Part shown: piece by piece, positions 17,262 to 27,200 of the stretch
How the letters are laid out: each line of letters starts with the position of its first letter
Position numbering within the stretch: position 1 is the first letter of the stretch
NCBI GenBank assembly: GCA_025057015.1
Contig: JANWYG010000021.1
Coordinates: 1 to 64,000, forward strand
Length of the DNA stretch: 64,000 bases
Source: Blastocatellia bacterium
GTDB lineage: Bacteria; Acidobacteriota; Blastocatellia; Chloracidobacteriales; JADJPF01
Reading direction: 5' to 3'
Program-made: the position numbers and the translations under genes
Notes under the pieces: generated by a model
Seen by the model: only the letters and a program-made list of their open reading frames with translations
Database searches by the model: none
What the model was told of the DNA's origin: nothing

Positions 17262-17885
17262 ATGTGTTCGCTAAGTTATAGCATAGAACTTGCTCCAGCT
17301 ACGGCAGAATTGCCAGAACAACTAACAGACCACGAACTGGTAGAAGCAGTAGGTAAAGGCGATGAAACTGCTTTCGAAATACTAGTAAACAGGTACAAAG
17401 GTCAGATAGTTAATTTTATTTATCAAATGTTACAAGACTACGATCGGGCTGCAGAACTAGCTCAAGAAACCTTTCTCAAGGTATACATTTCCGCTCGCAA
17501 GTACCGTGCAGAACATAGCTTTTCGACCTATATCTATCGAATAGCATCCAATCTTGCCATAAGCGAGTTGAGGTACAGGCGCCGTAGACGATGGATCTCG
17601 TTGCTTAATCCTTTTGGAAATAGCGAAGAGGAAAAGCCGCTAGACGTGCCAGATAAAGCTCCTCTACAAGATGAAGAGCTGATAGACGATGAACGTCGAC
17701 GTGCTGTGTCAAGAGCAATAAAATCTTTGCCGGAAAAGTACCGCCTGACACTGGTTCTACGAGATGTAGAAGGATTAAGCTATGATGAAATAGCCCGCAT
17801 AACAGGGCTATCAGAAGGTACCGTCAAGTCGAGAATAAACAGAGCTAGAAACTTGCTTCGCGAAAAGCTGCAGCAATACATTTAG
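17262..17885 (+). CDS. ECF-family RNA polymerase sigma factor
   Basis: A 207-residue group 4 sigma factor. Region 2 (about 22-95) contains AFEILVNRYKGQIVNFIY, DRAAELAQETFLKVY and the -10-binding FSTYIYRIASNLAISELR. A basic and charged linker (about 100-145) precedes region 4 (SLPEKYRLTLVLRDVEGLSYDEIARITGLSEGTVKSR in segments), which binds the -35 element. It is followed 9 bp later by a zinc-finger anti-sigma gene and then a degenerate HtrA-like gene, so it probably answers an envelope signal. GGAG lies 15 bases from the ATG, which is rather far. Confidence 0.94.
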   Translation: MCSLSYSIELAPATAELPEQLTDHELVEAVGKGDETAFEILVNRYKGQIVNFIYQMLQDYDRAAELAQETFLKVYISARKYRAEHSFSTYIYRIASNLAISELRYRRRRRWISLLNPFGNSEEEKPLDVPDKAPLQDEELIDDERRRAVSRAIKSLPEKYRLTLVLRDVEGLSYDEIARITGLSEGTVKSRINRARNLLREKLQQYI

Positions 17886-17894
17886 GTAAAGGCT

Positions 17895-18503
17895 ATGAGA
17901 CAGACCTGTAAACAGATTAGAACTCAAATAGACGAAGGATGCTATAACACGGCAATAGAAACTCACTGCAGTAGCTGCATCGAGTGTGCTAGCTACCTTA
18001 GACAGATCGAAGGTGTTAAGCAGCTAATAGCTTCTTGCCGTGTAGCAGCACCAGCCGACTTCAACGCCAGACTACGTCGACAGATAGCAGCTAGAAAGGC
18101 CGAAAAGCTCCCCCTGACTTGGAACTGGAAACTGGCAATAGCAAGTCTCATAGTCCTGCTGCTCAGCATAAGTTCACACAAATACTGGTTAGAGCAACGT
18201 CAGCCGAGTACAAAAAACCAAACTACCGCTCCCAGCAGCACATGGGCTGCCGAAACTCAAACTAAATATGCTGAAACCAAAACTCAATATGAACTAAAAG
18301 AGATTACAACTCCAATAGTTACAGTTACAACCGGGCTAGAAGATCACCTGAAGCAGCTACCAAGACGTAGCCGCAAGCCGCAACAGGCACTGGATAAAAA
18401 TGCACCTATCATAATACCGGTAGTAATAGGTGCACAGCCTATACTAGACACTTCAACCTTAGGTGAAAGTGAGTTATCCTCTGTAACAGTAGTAATATTT
18501 TAG
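17895..18503 (+). CDS. Membrane anti-sigma factor with zinc-binding ASD
   Basis: A 202-residue single-pass membrane protein. The cytoplasmic N-domain has the zinc anti-sigma pattern Hx3Cx2C (HCSSCIEC, about residues 24-31). One membrane segment (about 77-95) is followed by a Thr/Gln/Lys-rich periplasmic tail of about 105 residues with no recognised domain. It lies between the ECF sigma gene (9-bp gap) and the PDZ gene (2-bp gap). It very probably sequesters the upstream sigma factor; the activating signal is unknown. Confidence 0.85.
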   Translation: MRQTCKQIRTQIDEGCYNTAIETHCSSCIECASYLRQIEGVKQLIASCRVAAPADFNARLRRQIAARKAEKLPLTWNWKLAIASLIVLLLSISSHKYWLEQRQPSTKNQTTAPSSTWAAETQTKYAETKTQYELKEITTPIVTVTTGLEDHLKQLPRRSRKPQQALDKNAPIIIPVVIGAQPILDTSTLGESELSSVTVVIF

Positions 18504-18505
18504 CT

Positions 18506-20044
18506 ATGAGGCACCTAGTCACAATCCTGCTAGCAATCGCAATCATAGTGCAAGCCCAAGCCGAAGAAAGGCCAAAAGCCAGCTCACACAATGACTACGC
18601 TTGGCTTGTTACAGTAGTACACCAGGTTAACATGAGAGCAATCTGCCGCTCGCTTAATGAGGCCGGCGTAAGGTTTAAGACTACTCCAAAAATAAGACCA
18701 ATAAACCTAACTACAGGTATAGTAATAGACCCAAAGCATGTGATTACAAGACTAGTCAACCTGGCACCAGAATCAGGCAGCGAAGGAATCGGACAAATAG
18801 AAATTCGTTCTGTATCAGGAAAGAGACACAACGCAAAGTTCGTCGGAATTGATGGACCTACTGGACTAAGCTTGCTATTTGTAGATGATTTAGCACAGCG
18901 ACCGATAGGTATAAGCGACCTATCAAATCTAAGATCTTCCAGTCCAGCCAAATATATAAACCTCTTGCTCAAAGTGCCTTTAGGCATGACCGCTGACACA
19001 GAAACCGGAGAAGCCGAGGGCAAGGTGTTCGTACAAACTGCTCATGTGTCTAACACACAAGGTGAAACATACATAGAAGTACAGTTAGATAACACCGAGA
19101 AGTTCTTACTTAATTTCAGCACTGGCGTCGTACTTGACTCTGAAGATAGACTGTTAGGCTTGCCTGTAGAGCTCAACGGTACCGTTATTAAGAGCATAAG
19201 TGCATATGAAGTCAGGCATGCTGTCGATAGAATCCTAGCAAAAGGAGGCAATGTTCCTCGAGGATGGCTAGGCATTGTCGGACAAGACACAGGCATGCTT
19301 ACAGCAGCAGAGCAGGATCACTACGCCGTCGATAAAGATGGCATACTAGTTAAACACGTAATTGAAGGTAGCCCCGCACAGACCTTCGGAGTCAAAGAAG
19401 GAGACATAATAACTGCTATCGACGGCAAACCCGTTACTAAGTTAGCAGAACTATCAACATACATAAGCAGCTTGCCCGCAGGTAAACCTGTAGAGCTGCT
19501 CTTGCGCAGAGCGGCCAAAGACGAGTCTATAACGGTAGTGCTTGGCGAACGCGGCTATAACACCATGCTACCAGACAAGATACAATTGCACGCCAAGCGG
19601 TGGTACTTAGAGGAAGAGATACAAAGAATAAACCGGCTTCTAGAATCCTACAGACTAAAGCTCGAGCAGCTGATCACTACGAGTGCCAGTGGTGACGCCA
19701 TTCACAAACTTGAAGAACATATCTCATCCCTGCTCGAGCGTCGAAGCGACCTTCTACGCAAACAACGCTCTCTTAAGTATCCTAGGAAACCATTCATAGT
19801 GCCGCTAGAAAAAGGGATTAGGATTAACGAAACAGGCACGTACTTGGAAGTCTTCAGTCAAGAACTTAGACCAGAAGACGTCTTAATATGGATAGATGAT
19901 CACCGAATAGTCAACCAGCAACAACTTAGACAGATAGTAGAATCCTTGTACAAGCAAGGGCGGCTTACGGCAAAGATTAAGATCCGCCGCAACGGACAAA
20001 TCATTCCCCTAACGGTGAATTTAAAGGAAAAACAAGTTGACTGA
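18506..20044 (+). CDS. Degenerate HtrA-like periplasmic protein with two PDZ-type domains
   Basis: A 512-residue exported protein. A signal peptide (1-19) is followed by a trypsin-like fold (about 62-242), a PDZ domain (about 252-348, EGSPAQTFGVKEGDIITAIDGKPV), a charged coiled coil (about 366-424) and a second PDZ-like unit (about 430-506). In the protease domain the HtrA histidine site reads ITRLVNL (His to Val84), the aspartate site reads GPTGLSLL, and GNSGGP is replaced by NFSTGVV. Ser205 remains but the triad is lost. It is cotranscribed with the sigma and anti-sigma genes, so it may sense or scaffold envelope stress instead of cutting. Confidence 0.75.
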   Translation: MRHLVTILLAIAIIVQAQAEERPKASSHNDYAWLVTVVHQVNMRAICRSLNEAGVRFKTTPKIRPINLTTGIVIDPKHVITRLVNLAPESGSEGIGQIEIRSVSGKRHNAKFVGIDGPTGLSLLFVDDLAQRPIGISDLSNLRSSSPAKYINLLLKVPLGMTADTETGEAEGKVFVQTAHVSNTQGETYIEVQLDNTEKFLLNFSTGVVLDSEDRLLGLPVELNGTVIKSISAYEVRHAVDRILAKGGNVPRGWLGIVGQDTGMLTAAEQDHYAVDKDGILVKHVIEGSPAQTFGVKEGDIITAIDGKPVTKLAELSTYISSLPAGKPVELLLRRAAKDESITVVLGERGYNTMLPDKIQLHAKRWYLEEEIQRINRLLESYRLKLEQLITTSASGDAIHKLEEHISSLLERRSDLLRKQRSLKYPRKPFIVPLEKGIRINETGTYLEVFSQELRPEDVLIWIDDHRIVNQQQLRQIVESLYKQGRLTAKIKIRRNGQIIPLTVNLKEKQVD

Positions 20045-20077
20045 TACGGCGTGGAATCCTTAATATAGTCGTCGCTT

Positions 20078-20151
20078 TGGGAGGTCGTCCAATGGTAGGA
20101 CACCAGACTCTGGATCTGGCTATCGGGGTTCGAGTCCCTGCCTCCCAGCCA
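20078..20151 (+). tRNA. tRNA-Gln (CTG)
   Basis: A 7-bp acceptor stem TGGGAGG / CCTCCCA starts with the U1-A72 pair typical of tRNA-Gln. The anticodon stem CCAGA / TCTGG encloses the loop ctCTGga, giving anticodon CUG. A GGTTCGAGT T-loop is present. The discriminator is G and CCA is encoded (20149-20151). It stands alone, after the PDZ gene. Confidence 0.95.
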
Positions 20152-20208
20152 TTCGCATTACCCAAAAACTAAGGCTACTTGCTCAGAGTAGTTTGCCAAA
20201 ACAGCTTG

Positions 20209-21444
20209 TCAGAGGTAGTTTTCAAGGAAGCTTGCTACCTCAAGTGCGCTCTGTGGCCTATTTTCAGGCGACTTTTCTAGCATGCGCATCACAAACTCAG
20301 AGAGCTGCTCATCAAGATTGCACAAATACTTCAAGTGTACAGGTGTCTTCTGAATATGCTGATTAATTATCTCATAAGCAGTGCCTTCAAACGGTGGTAT
20401 ACCAGTCAACATCTCATACAATACTACGCCTAACGAGTAGATATCTGCTCGACCGTCTATGTCATAACCCATGGCCTGCTCAGGAGAAAGATAAAGTGGA
20501 GTTCCCATCATCGACTGGCTGTCAGTAAGCCTCGTCAGCAGAGGGTCCTGATTAAGCAAAGCAATCCCAAAATCAAGGATTTTTACTTTCCCTTCCTCGC
20601 ATAGAAAGATATTACTTGGCTTTAGATCACGATGGACAATCGAGTGGCGATGCAGCTCGTCTATAGCCAAGCAAACCTCGCGAGATATACTAATAGCTTG
20701 CCGGAAATTGATATGCGACTTCTCAGCTAGCTCCCTGTCAAGAGAATGCCCCTTCAGTAACTCCATAGAGAGATACGCTTGCCCAGTAGCCAGCAGTCCG
20801 TACTCATAAGTTTCTACTATGTTTGGATGCCTTACTTTTATAGCCGCTGCAGCTTCGCGGGCAAAACGTCTGACGGCTACTTCATCAGCCACATACTCGG
20901 CTCGCAACACTTTCAAAGCTACCAACTTTTCAGTCTTGAGATCTTCTGCCGAATAGACTATGCCCATGCCGCCAAAACCGAGCGTCTCGACTATCCTGTA
21001 TCTATCATTTATAATGTCCGAGCCAACTGCTGGATTGCTAGGCGGTGTCTTATGCTTGAATGTTACTGGCTCAAGACGCTCCAGCAGCCGCTGAGCACGA
21101 ATCTTTACCTCTCTGACATTGAAGGGCTTGCTCCAATAATCCTCAACACCACTCTCAAGTAATGCAGCCCGTACTTCTGCATCATCCGTAGCTGTAAGAA
21201 AAACAAAAGGAATATGGCGAGTATGCGGGGATTCTTTCAACTGAAGGAAAAGACCCAGCCCATCAAGTTCAGGCATGTTCCAGTCAGAAATGATAATGCT
21301 AGGCCTTGCATCGACTATGATAGGTAAGGCTTCCTGGCCATTTTGAGCCGTCAAAACTTCACAATCGAGGCTCTTAAATGTAGCTTTCAAAATGGCCAAC
21401 ACTTGAGGGTCGTCATCTATTATCAAAATCGAGCGCTTAGACAA
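20209..21444 (-). CDS. Response regulator receiver fused to Ser/Thr protein kinase
   Basis: A 411-residue cytoplasmic fusion. The receiver domain (1-125) has the acidic pocket IIDDDP, phospho-acceptor Asp54 in SDWNMPELDG, and Lys106 in SKPF. A Hanks-type kinase (about 148-411) has the glycine loop GFGGMG, ATP lysine 178, HRDLKPSN (271-278) and DFG (291-293), followed by an SPEQ substrate site. A two-component signal could therefore control Ser/Thr phosphorylation. The start is TTG 21444, with no in-frame ATG and a distant AGGAG. No cognate histidine kinase is nearby; DUF1232 and an unknown gene lie just upstream. Confidence 0.9.
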   Translation of the reverse strand: MSKRSILIIDDDPQVLAILKATFKSLDCEVLTAQNGQEALPIIVDARPSIIISDWNMPELDGLGLFLQLKESPHTRHIPFVFLTATDDAEVRAALLESGVEDYWSKPFNVREVKIRAQRLLERLEPVTFKHKTPPSNPAVGSDIINDRYRIVETLGFGGMGIVYSAEDLKTEKLVALKVLRAEYVADEVAVRRFAREAAAAIKVRHPNIVETYEYGLLATGQAYLSMELLKGHSLDRELAEKSHINFRQAISISREVCLAIDELHRHSIVHRDLKPSNIFLCEEGKVKILDFGIALLNQDPLLTRLTDSQSMMGTPLYLSPEQAMGYDIDGRADIYSLGVVLYEMLTGIPPFEGTAYEIINQHIQKTPVHLKYLCNLDEQLSEFVMRMLEKSPENRPQSALEVASFLENYL

Positions 21445-21508
21445 CCCTTTCTTAACTCCTTTCCTAGCATGTGAGTATGATACTACGATAGCTCAGAAGT
21501 TAAAATAT

Positions 21509-21937
21509 CTACTGCTTAGATGGCCTGAAATCAGCCACATTACTGCTTGCCCTGCCAGTAAGTACCCTTCTTATGCTCAAGGGAAGGAAAAAATGCGACA
21601 CTTCCACGATAGCAGAAGCTATTCGCTTTATATCCAAAGGATTATCCCAGTGCTCATTTACTATCTCTTTGGAAGTGTTGTTTATGATTCTTAACACAGC
21701 TATCGCAACAGCATACAGATCATCCACCTGACCCAGAAAAGGAAATATATCCGGCATAAAATCGATAGGCGTGAGAACATAAACTATAGTAGCCAACAAC
21801 AGTGCCTTATCAGCATTTGATACCCTGGCATCAGTAACCAGTCTGTAGAGCAGTTTCACAAGATCTGGAATCAGTCGTATGAAGCTACGTAAGAGATTGC
21901 GCGCCTGTCGCCTTTGAAACGGAACCACGTTACCCAT
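21509..21937 (-). CDS. DUF1232 (YkvA-like) membrane-associated protein
   Basis: A 142-residue protein with the DUF1232 signature YVLTPIDFMPDIFPFLGQVDDLYAVAIAVLRI (about residues 51-82). This is a short hydrophobic hairpin found in many small bacterial proteins of unknown role. The N-terminus is strongly basic (PFQRRQARNLLRSFIR). It lies 10 bp after the unknown 214-aa gene and 64 bp before the receiver-kinase, all on one strand, so an operon is likely. No function is assigned. Confidence 0.75.
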   Translation of the reverse strand: MGNVVPFQRRQARNLLRSFIRLIPDLVKLLYRLVTDARVSNADKALLLATIVYVLTPIDFMPDIFPFLGQVDDLYAVAIAVLRIINNTSKEIVNEHWDNPLDIKRIASAIVEVSHFFLPLSIRRVLTGRASSNVADFRPSKQ

Positions 21938-21947
21938 AACTTTTTCA

Positions 21948-22592
21948 CTATGGTATATCAGAAATATCCGTTATTTCATCCGGCTGTATATCTTCAGGGC
22001 TTTCTGACCAATCAGTATCTGTATCCGCTGTCTCTGCCTCCACTACATCCTCAAGCTGATTGAGCTCCATCTCCGTAGGCTCGTCGGAAATAAAGTCAGC
22101 CTTTGCCACTCTATCCCAACGTACAACTGGCTTCGATACTTGCGAGATCTTAGGCAAAAGCTCCTTTTTAGCTAAGAGGTATTTCGAAAAGTCAGCCAGC
22201 ATCTTTATGCTTTTATCGACATCCGAGATCCTCTCTAACAACCGCATGAAGTAAGTCACACAACTCTTTGCAACTTTGTCCTGAGCCTCAGAAAGCAGAT
22301 ACTTCTTAATTATAGCAAAACTGTCGCCAGCCAAAATAGCGTCACGTACTGACGAGATGGAATTAAGTAGCGTGTAGACTTGCGCTAAGCGCAAGTCAGA
22401 CTCCTGCCCTTGCTCGGAAAATATCCCCGCAAATAGCCCCCTAAACATCTCTTGACCATAGTCAGAATCTATTTGCACCAAGTCTATCTCAGCATCCGAT
22501 TCAGGCAGATCCATCTCTAAAACGCAGACCTGCTGTGAACCTAGCACAACCTCTATTTCATAACTTCCAGCTAAGCTCTTCTTATTAGACAA
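21948..22592 (-). CDS. Hypothetical acidic protein
   Basis: A 214-residue soluble protein that I do not recognise. The N-terminal part (1-55) looks like beta strands, the middle (about 60-150) is helical with heptad-like spacing (SCVTYFMRLLERISDVDKS), and the last 55 residues are very acidic and probably disordered. It has no signal peptide or membrane helix. TTG at 22592 is the likely start because AAAGGAG lies 5 bases upstream. It heads a probable operon with a DUF1232 gene and a receiver-kinase gene. Confidence 0.6.
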   Translation of the reverse strand: MSNKKSLAGSYEIEVVLGSQQVCVLEMDLPESDAEIDLVQIDSDYGQEMFRGLFAGIFSEQGQESDLRLAQVYTLLNSISSVRDAILAGDSFAIIKKYLLSEAQDKVAKSCVTYFMRLLERISDVDKSIKMLADFSKYLLAKKELLPKISQVSKPVVRWDRVAKADFISDEPTEMELNQLEDVVEAETADTDTDWSESPEDIQPDEITDISDIP

Positions 22593-23175
22593 GGCATCTC
22601 CTTTCCTAGATTGCTATTGCGAATGAGATATATTACCCAGAGCCAAGATAAATACAAGAAGAAATGTCATAGTACAGAAAAATCTGCCAAAGCTTCTCCC
22701 CACAGCCTGGCCTCCAAATCTGTAACCGTGTGCAAAATAAATTTTAGCAAGACAATCGCTCAGCAAAAAGTAACCCCCCGTTAATCTTGCCATCAAGACT
22801 GAAAAGCTCTCTCACCGAGCCGTAGACAACTACTCCCTGATATCTGAAACAATCAAGCAACGCTCACAACGGCCCGAAAAGCATAGCTGCCTTTGCACAC
22901 AAACTTGCTATTCGAAAGTGTAACTCTGCCTTGCCAAAACAACTACTCCCAAGTTAAAGAAAACAAGCTTTCCCCAAAGCTACTTTTCGACATTCTCTCG
23001 GATGAAGAACGAAGACCTCGAACAGACAATAGATCTGCCCTCTACTCTAAAAGGACGCAGGTAAAGCTTCTTGGAAAGCAAAGCATTTTCAAGACACACT
23101 CGAAGTAAAGACTATTTCGTGGATACTAATATGCAGCAAGCTTTCCAGCTTATGTTTAGTGTCACCCTTGCAGGG
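22593..23175. other. Intergenic region with no supported gene
   Basis: This 583-base stretch lies between wecB and the hypothetical acidic gene. Short open frames exist on both strands (for example a minus-strand 60-codon frame ending in a hydrophobic run), but none has a ribosome site or recognisable product. The 22 bases before 22592 hold the Shine-Dalgarno of the next gene. It probably carries that operon's promoter and leader; no terminator or known RNA could be supported. Confidence 0.5.
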
Positions 23176-24255
23176 CTAGTCAAAATCCAGCAGCGCATCT
23201 ACCACTCTTTCGGCAGTCCTTCCATCCCATTTTTCTATCTTTGCGGGGCGAGGAAGAGCTTCATCTAGTACTTTCCTAGCTGCAGCCACTATACAAGCAG
23301 TGTCTGTTCCTACTAGCTGATTAGTGCCTTCCCAGATAGTGATCGGCCTTTCAGTGTTATCTCTTACAGTCAAGCAAGGTATGCCAAGTACAGAAGTCTC
23401 CTCCTGCAATCCTCCAGAATCAGTTATCACTAACCTAGCTTTACTTACCAAGCATATGAAATCCAAATAGCCAAGAGGCTCGACTACTCTTAATCCAGAA
23501 GTATCTAGACCAAAGTTATCTATACGTGTCCGCGTACGAGGATGAAGCGGAAGAACACAAAGACAGTAAGTACTTATAGTGCGCAGCGCATCCAGAAGCC
23601 GAGCAAGCACATCTCGGTCATCCACGTTAGAGGCCCTGTGTATAGTCGCCACGCAAAAGCGACGTTCTTCAAGTTCAAGATCACGCACCACAGTAGAGTT
23701 TTTAGCTCTCGGTAGCAAGCGATAGAGCGTATCTATCATTATGTTTCCAACAAATCTGATGCGGTCGGGCGCTATACCTTCCTTCAAGAGGTTCTCAGTT
23801 GCATCTCTGCTGGGAGTACATAATAGCTGTGACAAAGCATCAGTCACTACGCGATTTATTTCCTCTGGCATACTTCGGTCATAGCTACGCAACCCTGCCT
23901 CTACGTGACAGACACGCACGTCCAACTTACTTGCTACCAGAGTGCAGGCCAGCGTAGAGTTAACATCACCGACTACTACTAGCCAATCCGGACGGTACTT
24001 CAGCAGCACTGGCTCAAACGCAAGCATTATGCGTGCTGTCTGTTCAGCATGTGTTCCAGAACCTACACCGAGATATTCTTGGGCTTGTAGATCAAAGTCC
24101 TCAAAAAATTTTCCCGACATGTTTTCGTCATAGTGCTGTCCCGTATGCACCAGCACTTGCTCTATACCTCGAAGCCGCATCTCTTGGACGAGCGGAGCTA
24201 CTTTCACGAAATTCGGACGAGCACCTACTACATTTATGACCCTTGGCTTTTTCAC
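23176..24255 (-). CDS. wecB: UDP-N-acetylglucosamine 2-epimerase (non-hydrolysing)
   Basis: A 359-residue epimerase that converts UDP-GlcNAc to UDP-ManNAc for surface polysaccharides. Characteristic segments are VVGARPNFVKVAPLV, VHTGQHYDENMSG, GDVNSTLACTLVA, HVEAGLRSYDRSMPEEINR and ITDSGGLQEETSVLGIPCLTVRDNTERP in parts. Length is normal. The start is GTG 24255, overlapping the stop of the kinase/ATPase gene as GTGA, so translation is probably coupled. No other polysaccharide genes are near. Confidence 0.95.
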   Translation of the reverse strand: MKKPRVINVVGARPNFVKVAPLVQEMRLRGIEQVLVHTGQHYDENMSGKFFEDFDLQAQEYLGVGSGTHAEQTARIMLAFEPVLLKYRPDWLVVVGDVNSTLACTLVASKLDVRVCHVEAGLRSYDRSMPEEINRVVTDALSQLLCTPSRDATENLLKEGIAPDRIRFVGNIMIDTLYRLLPRAKNSTVVRDLELEERRFCVATIHRASNVDDRDVLARLLDALRTISTYCLCVLPLHPRTRTRIDNFGLDTSGLRVVEPLGYLDFICLVSKARLVITDSGGLQEETSVLGIPCLTVRDNTERPITIWEGTNQLVGTDTACIVAAARKVLDEALPRPAKIEKWDGRTAERVVDALLDFD

Positions 24256-27200
24256 TTAAAACCTCGTTTCCCCCTTAGCTGGTTTAGTCCTTCAACAACT
24301 GCTGTTTTGTCTTTTAAGAATGCTCTACGAAGGTTTGCATCATTGATATCTGCAGCTATGCTTCTTAGAACCCGTATCGTACCTTCAAGCTCCCTTTCAG
24401 CTCCCTCGAGATCTCCTTTGTCGCGCAACGCCCTACCAAGCAAGTACTGTACAGCCCATTCCTCACCTCGCAACCCTTTGCTTCTGACCAATCTCAGCAA
24501 TTTCTCACCTACGGCCACAGCTTCGTCTACTTCTCCACGCGAGAGATAAACTTCACCAAGTGCCTTCCCTTCATCAATGCTCAGCACTATGTCGCTGTCT
24601 TTCAGAGCAGAGCTCTGCCTGAGATAGCTAAACGCTTGATCTTTATATCCAAGACCTTTGTACACTAGCCCTAAATGCAATAACGCCATCTTCTGCTCAC
24701 GCATTGCAGCAACAGAACGGGCTATTTCGTAGGCACGAGAGAATAGCTCTATAGCTTCTTGGTACTCGCGCTGTGCAAGATGAACCTTTCCCAGTTCTAT
24801 CATCAGGCTGGCTTCGACGCGAGTAGTTCCTATGTCTCGCGAGGCTTGCAGCGCTTCTTGTAACCACTTACTAGCTTCAACATAGCTACACACGGCAGCA
24901 TAACAAGTTCCAAGCAAACCACTCGACTGACACTCCAGCATTCGATCGCCTGCTTCTTGTGCCACTCTATAGACCTCTCTTGCCCCTTCCATAGCAGCAC
25001 CATAACGTCCCCGTCGATAGTCAGCCAAAGTCGTCACAAGTCTTCCTGCCGCAACTCCAAGCTTGTCATTTATCTGCGACGCAAGGTATACACACTGCTC
25101 TCCTTGAGCAGCAGCACGATCATACTCTGCCATCATGTAGTAGGCCCAGCCCATGCGGTTCATCGCCTGGCATTGTCCTGCTTTATAGCCCACCTGCTGA
25201 TACACTCTCAATGCCGCTTCAAAGCTCTTGAGCCCTTCTTCGTAACGCCCTCGTTCGCAACACAGCTGCCCAATAGCTACCATAGCCCGCCCTCTTATGC
25301 CAGCCTCTGCAACCTTCTCGCTAAGCCTCAAACCGAGACTTAAAGCCTTCTCGGCATCCTGCAAACGTCCTTTGGTAATCAAGAACTCGCCAGACAGAAC
25401 ATAGTACTCTATGAGAGCCATCATCAGCACTGTAGGGAAAGAGTGAAGGTGCTCAGCAGTTTCTATCTCGCGCAGCTTGGGCAGCTTAGTAAAAATTTGT
25501 TCTACGTTTCTGAGATGTTTCTCTGTCTGCTCGACTGCGAAAGACGCCCAAGCACTGCCTGCCGCCTCGACTGAATACCGAAATGCTTGTTCGTATTGCT
25601 CGGCCTTGAGATAGTGATAAGCAAGCAGTGCCGCTGAAGCCTGAGAATTGCTTTCTAATACTTCGGCAACTAACAGATGAAGCTTACGACGCCTTCTGGT
25701 ATTTATTTTCGAATACAAGACCTTGCGTACTATGGCCTGATAAAAGCTATATATCTCTTCGCGGCAAGTCAAAGAGCCTTCAGCATAAGGCGACTCTACA
25801 GGGCCTTCTCGAAAGACATATCCAGCCAGCCCAGCTTCGAGTATGTCTATTAACTTATCTTCGCTCATACCACAAACAAGCCTTAGTAACTCAAACGAAA
25901 ACTGCTCGCCCAGTACTGCTGCCTGCATAAATACTTCCATCTCTTCTTGACTAAACCGTCGAAGGTGCGCATCGACTATGTTTAGTATCGAAGTCGGTAG
26001 TCCAACACTGTCCAGCTGCTCGAAGACCCATCGCTGTCCGTTCCAGAAGATCTTACCTTCTTCAACTAGCAACCTTAAAATCTCTGCCAGATAGTACGGA
26101 TTGCCCTGGGTTTCATTCCAAAGCAACTCCAGAAGCTTTCGTCTGTCGGCTTCATCTCCGGCTATTTCAATATCATCAAATACCAGGGCTATATACTGTT
26201 CTATTTCGTGTATTGCGAGCCCTGAAAGACGTATCTGCTGAATGTTACGAGATTGAGACACGAGGTTTTGCCATTGCTGCACGGGATGATTTTTTTGCGA
26301 GACATCTTGCAGCCTCCCACAAAAAATAAACTGTATTGGCTCTCCAAGAGAACGTCTCAGCAAATATGCCAGGAAATTCAAGCTCAACCCGTCAGCCCAT
26401 TGTATATCATCCATCCAAAAGACCATCGGCACATGCCGAGCCAACCTGATGTAGATCTGCGAAAGGTACTCAAAAATTCTGTACTTCTCACCCTCTAGGC
26501 CTAACCTTAGAGCTCCAGAATCAACTTTTGTAGAATTGCGAAAAGGCCAGTCATGCTCGAGGTCATAGCTAATTTTTTCAGCTATCTCACCAAAAATCGC
26601 CTTGAAGAGCTCTAGGTCTTGCGAGTAGGTTTGAAGTTTAGGTGTCAAACAGTCGAGTATCGTCTTATAAGGCGAAGTACCAAGGTAATCAAAAAACCTG
26701 CCTGAAATTAAAATAGCTGTCCCTGCGGCTATCGCATTTTGCCTGTGCCAAAACTGATTGACTAGCTGAGTCTTCCCTATGCCAGGATCGCCAAGAATGA
26801 TTATAGGTCGAGTTTTACCAGAACGTATGAAAGCAAACTCAGCAGTCAGTTGTGCTATCTCGCGCTCGCGGCCTACGAAATGCTCATAGACCAAATGCTT
26901 TTTGAGAGCAAGACCTGCAACAACGTCGTTATTAGCCTTTGTTTTGACGAAACTTACCTTTGTTTCCGATTGTTTACTAACTGCTAGACGAAGCTCTTCA
27001 ACTAGCTCTCTAGCAGTCGATTGCCTGTCTTCGCGAGCTTTCGCAAGCGCTCTCATAACAACCCGTTCGACACCCTGTGGAACTTCAGGAGCAAGTTCGC
27101 GCAACGGACGAGGATCTTCGTTTATGTGCTTATATATAGTGGCAAGTCGGCTAGCCCCTTCAAAAGGAACCTTACCGGTCAACATCTCATACATCACTAC

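Noticed and set aside
22614-22796. 60-codon minus-strand frame ending in a hydrophobic run
   Set aside because: No Shine-Dalgarno, no homology that I recognise, and a length expected by chance in this gap.
22684-22840. Resemblance to a yybP-ykoY manganese riboswitch on the minus strand
   Set aside because: Only two short fragments agree, the closing stem does not pair, and the downstream gene is not a metal transporter.
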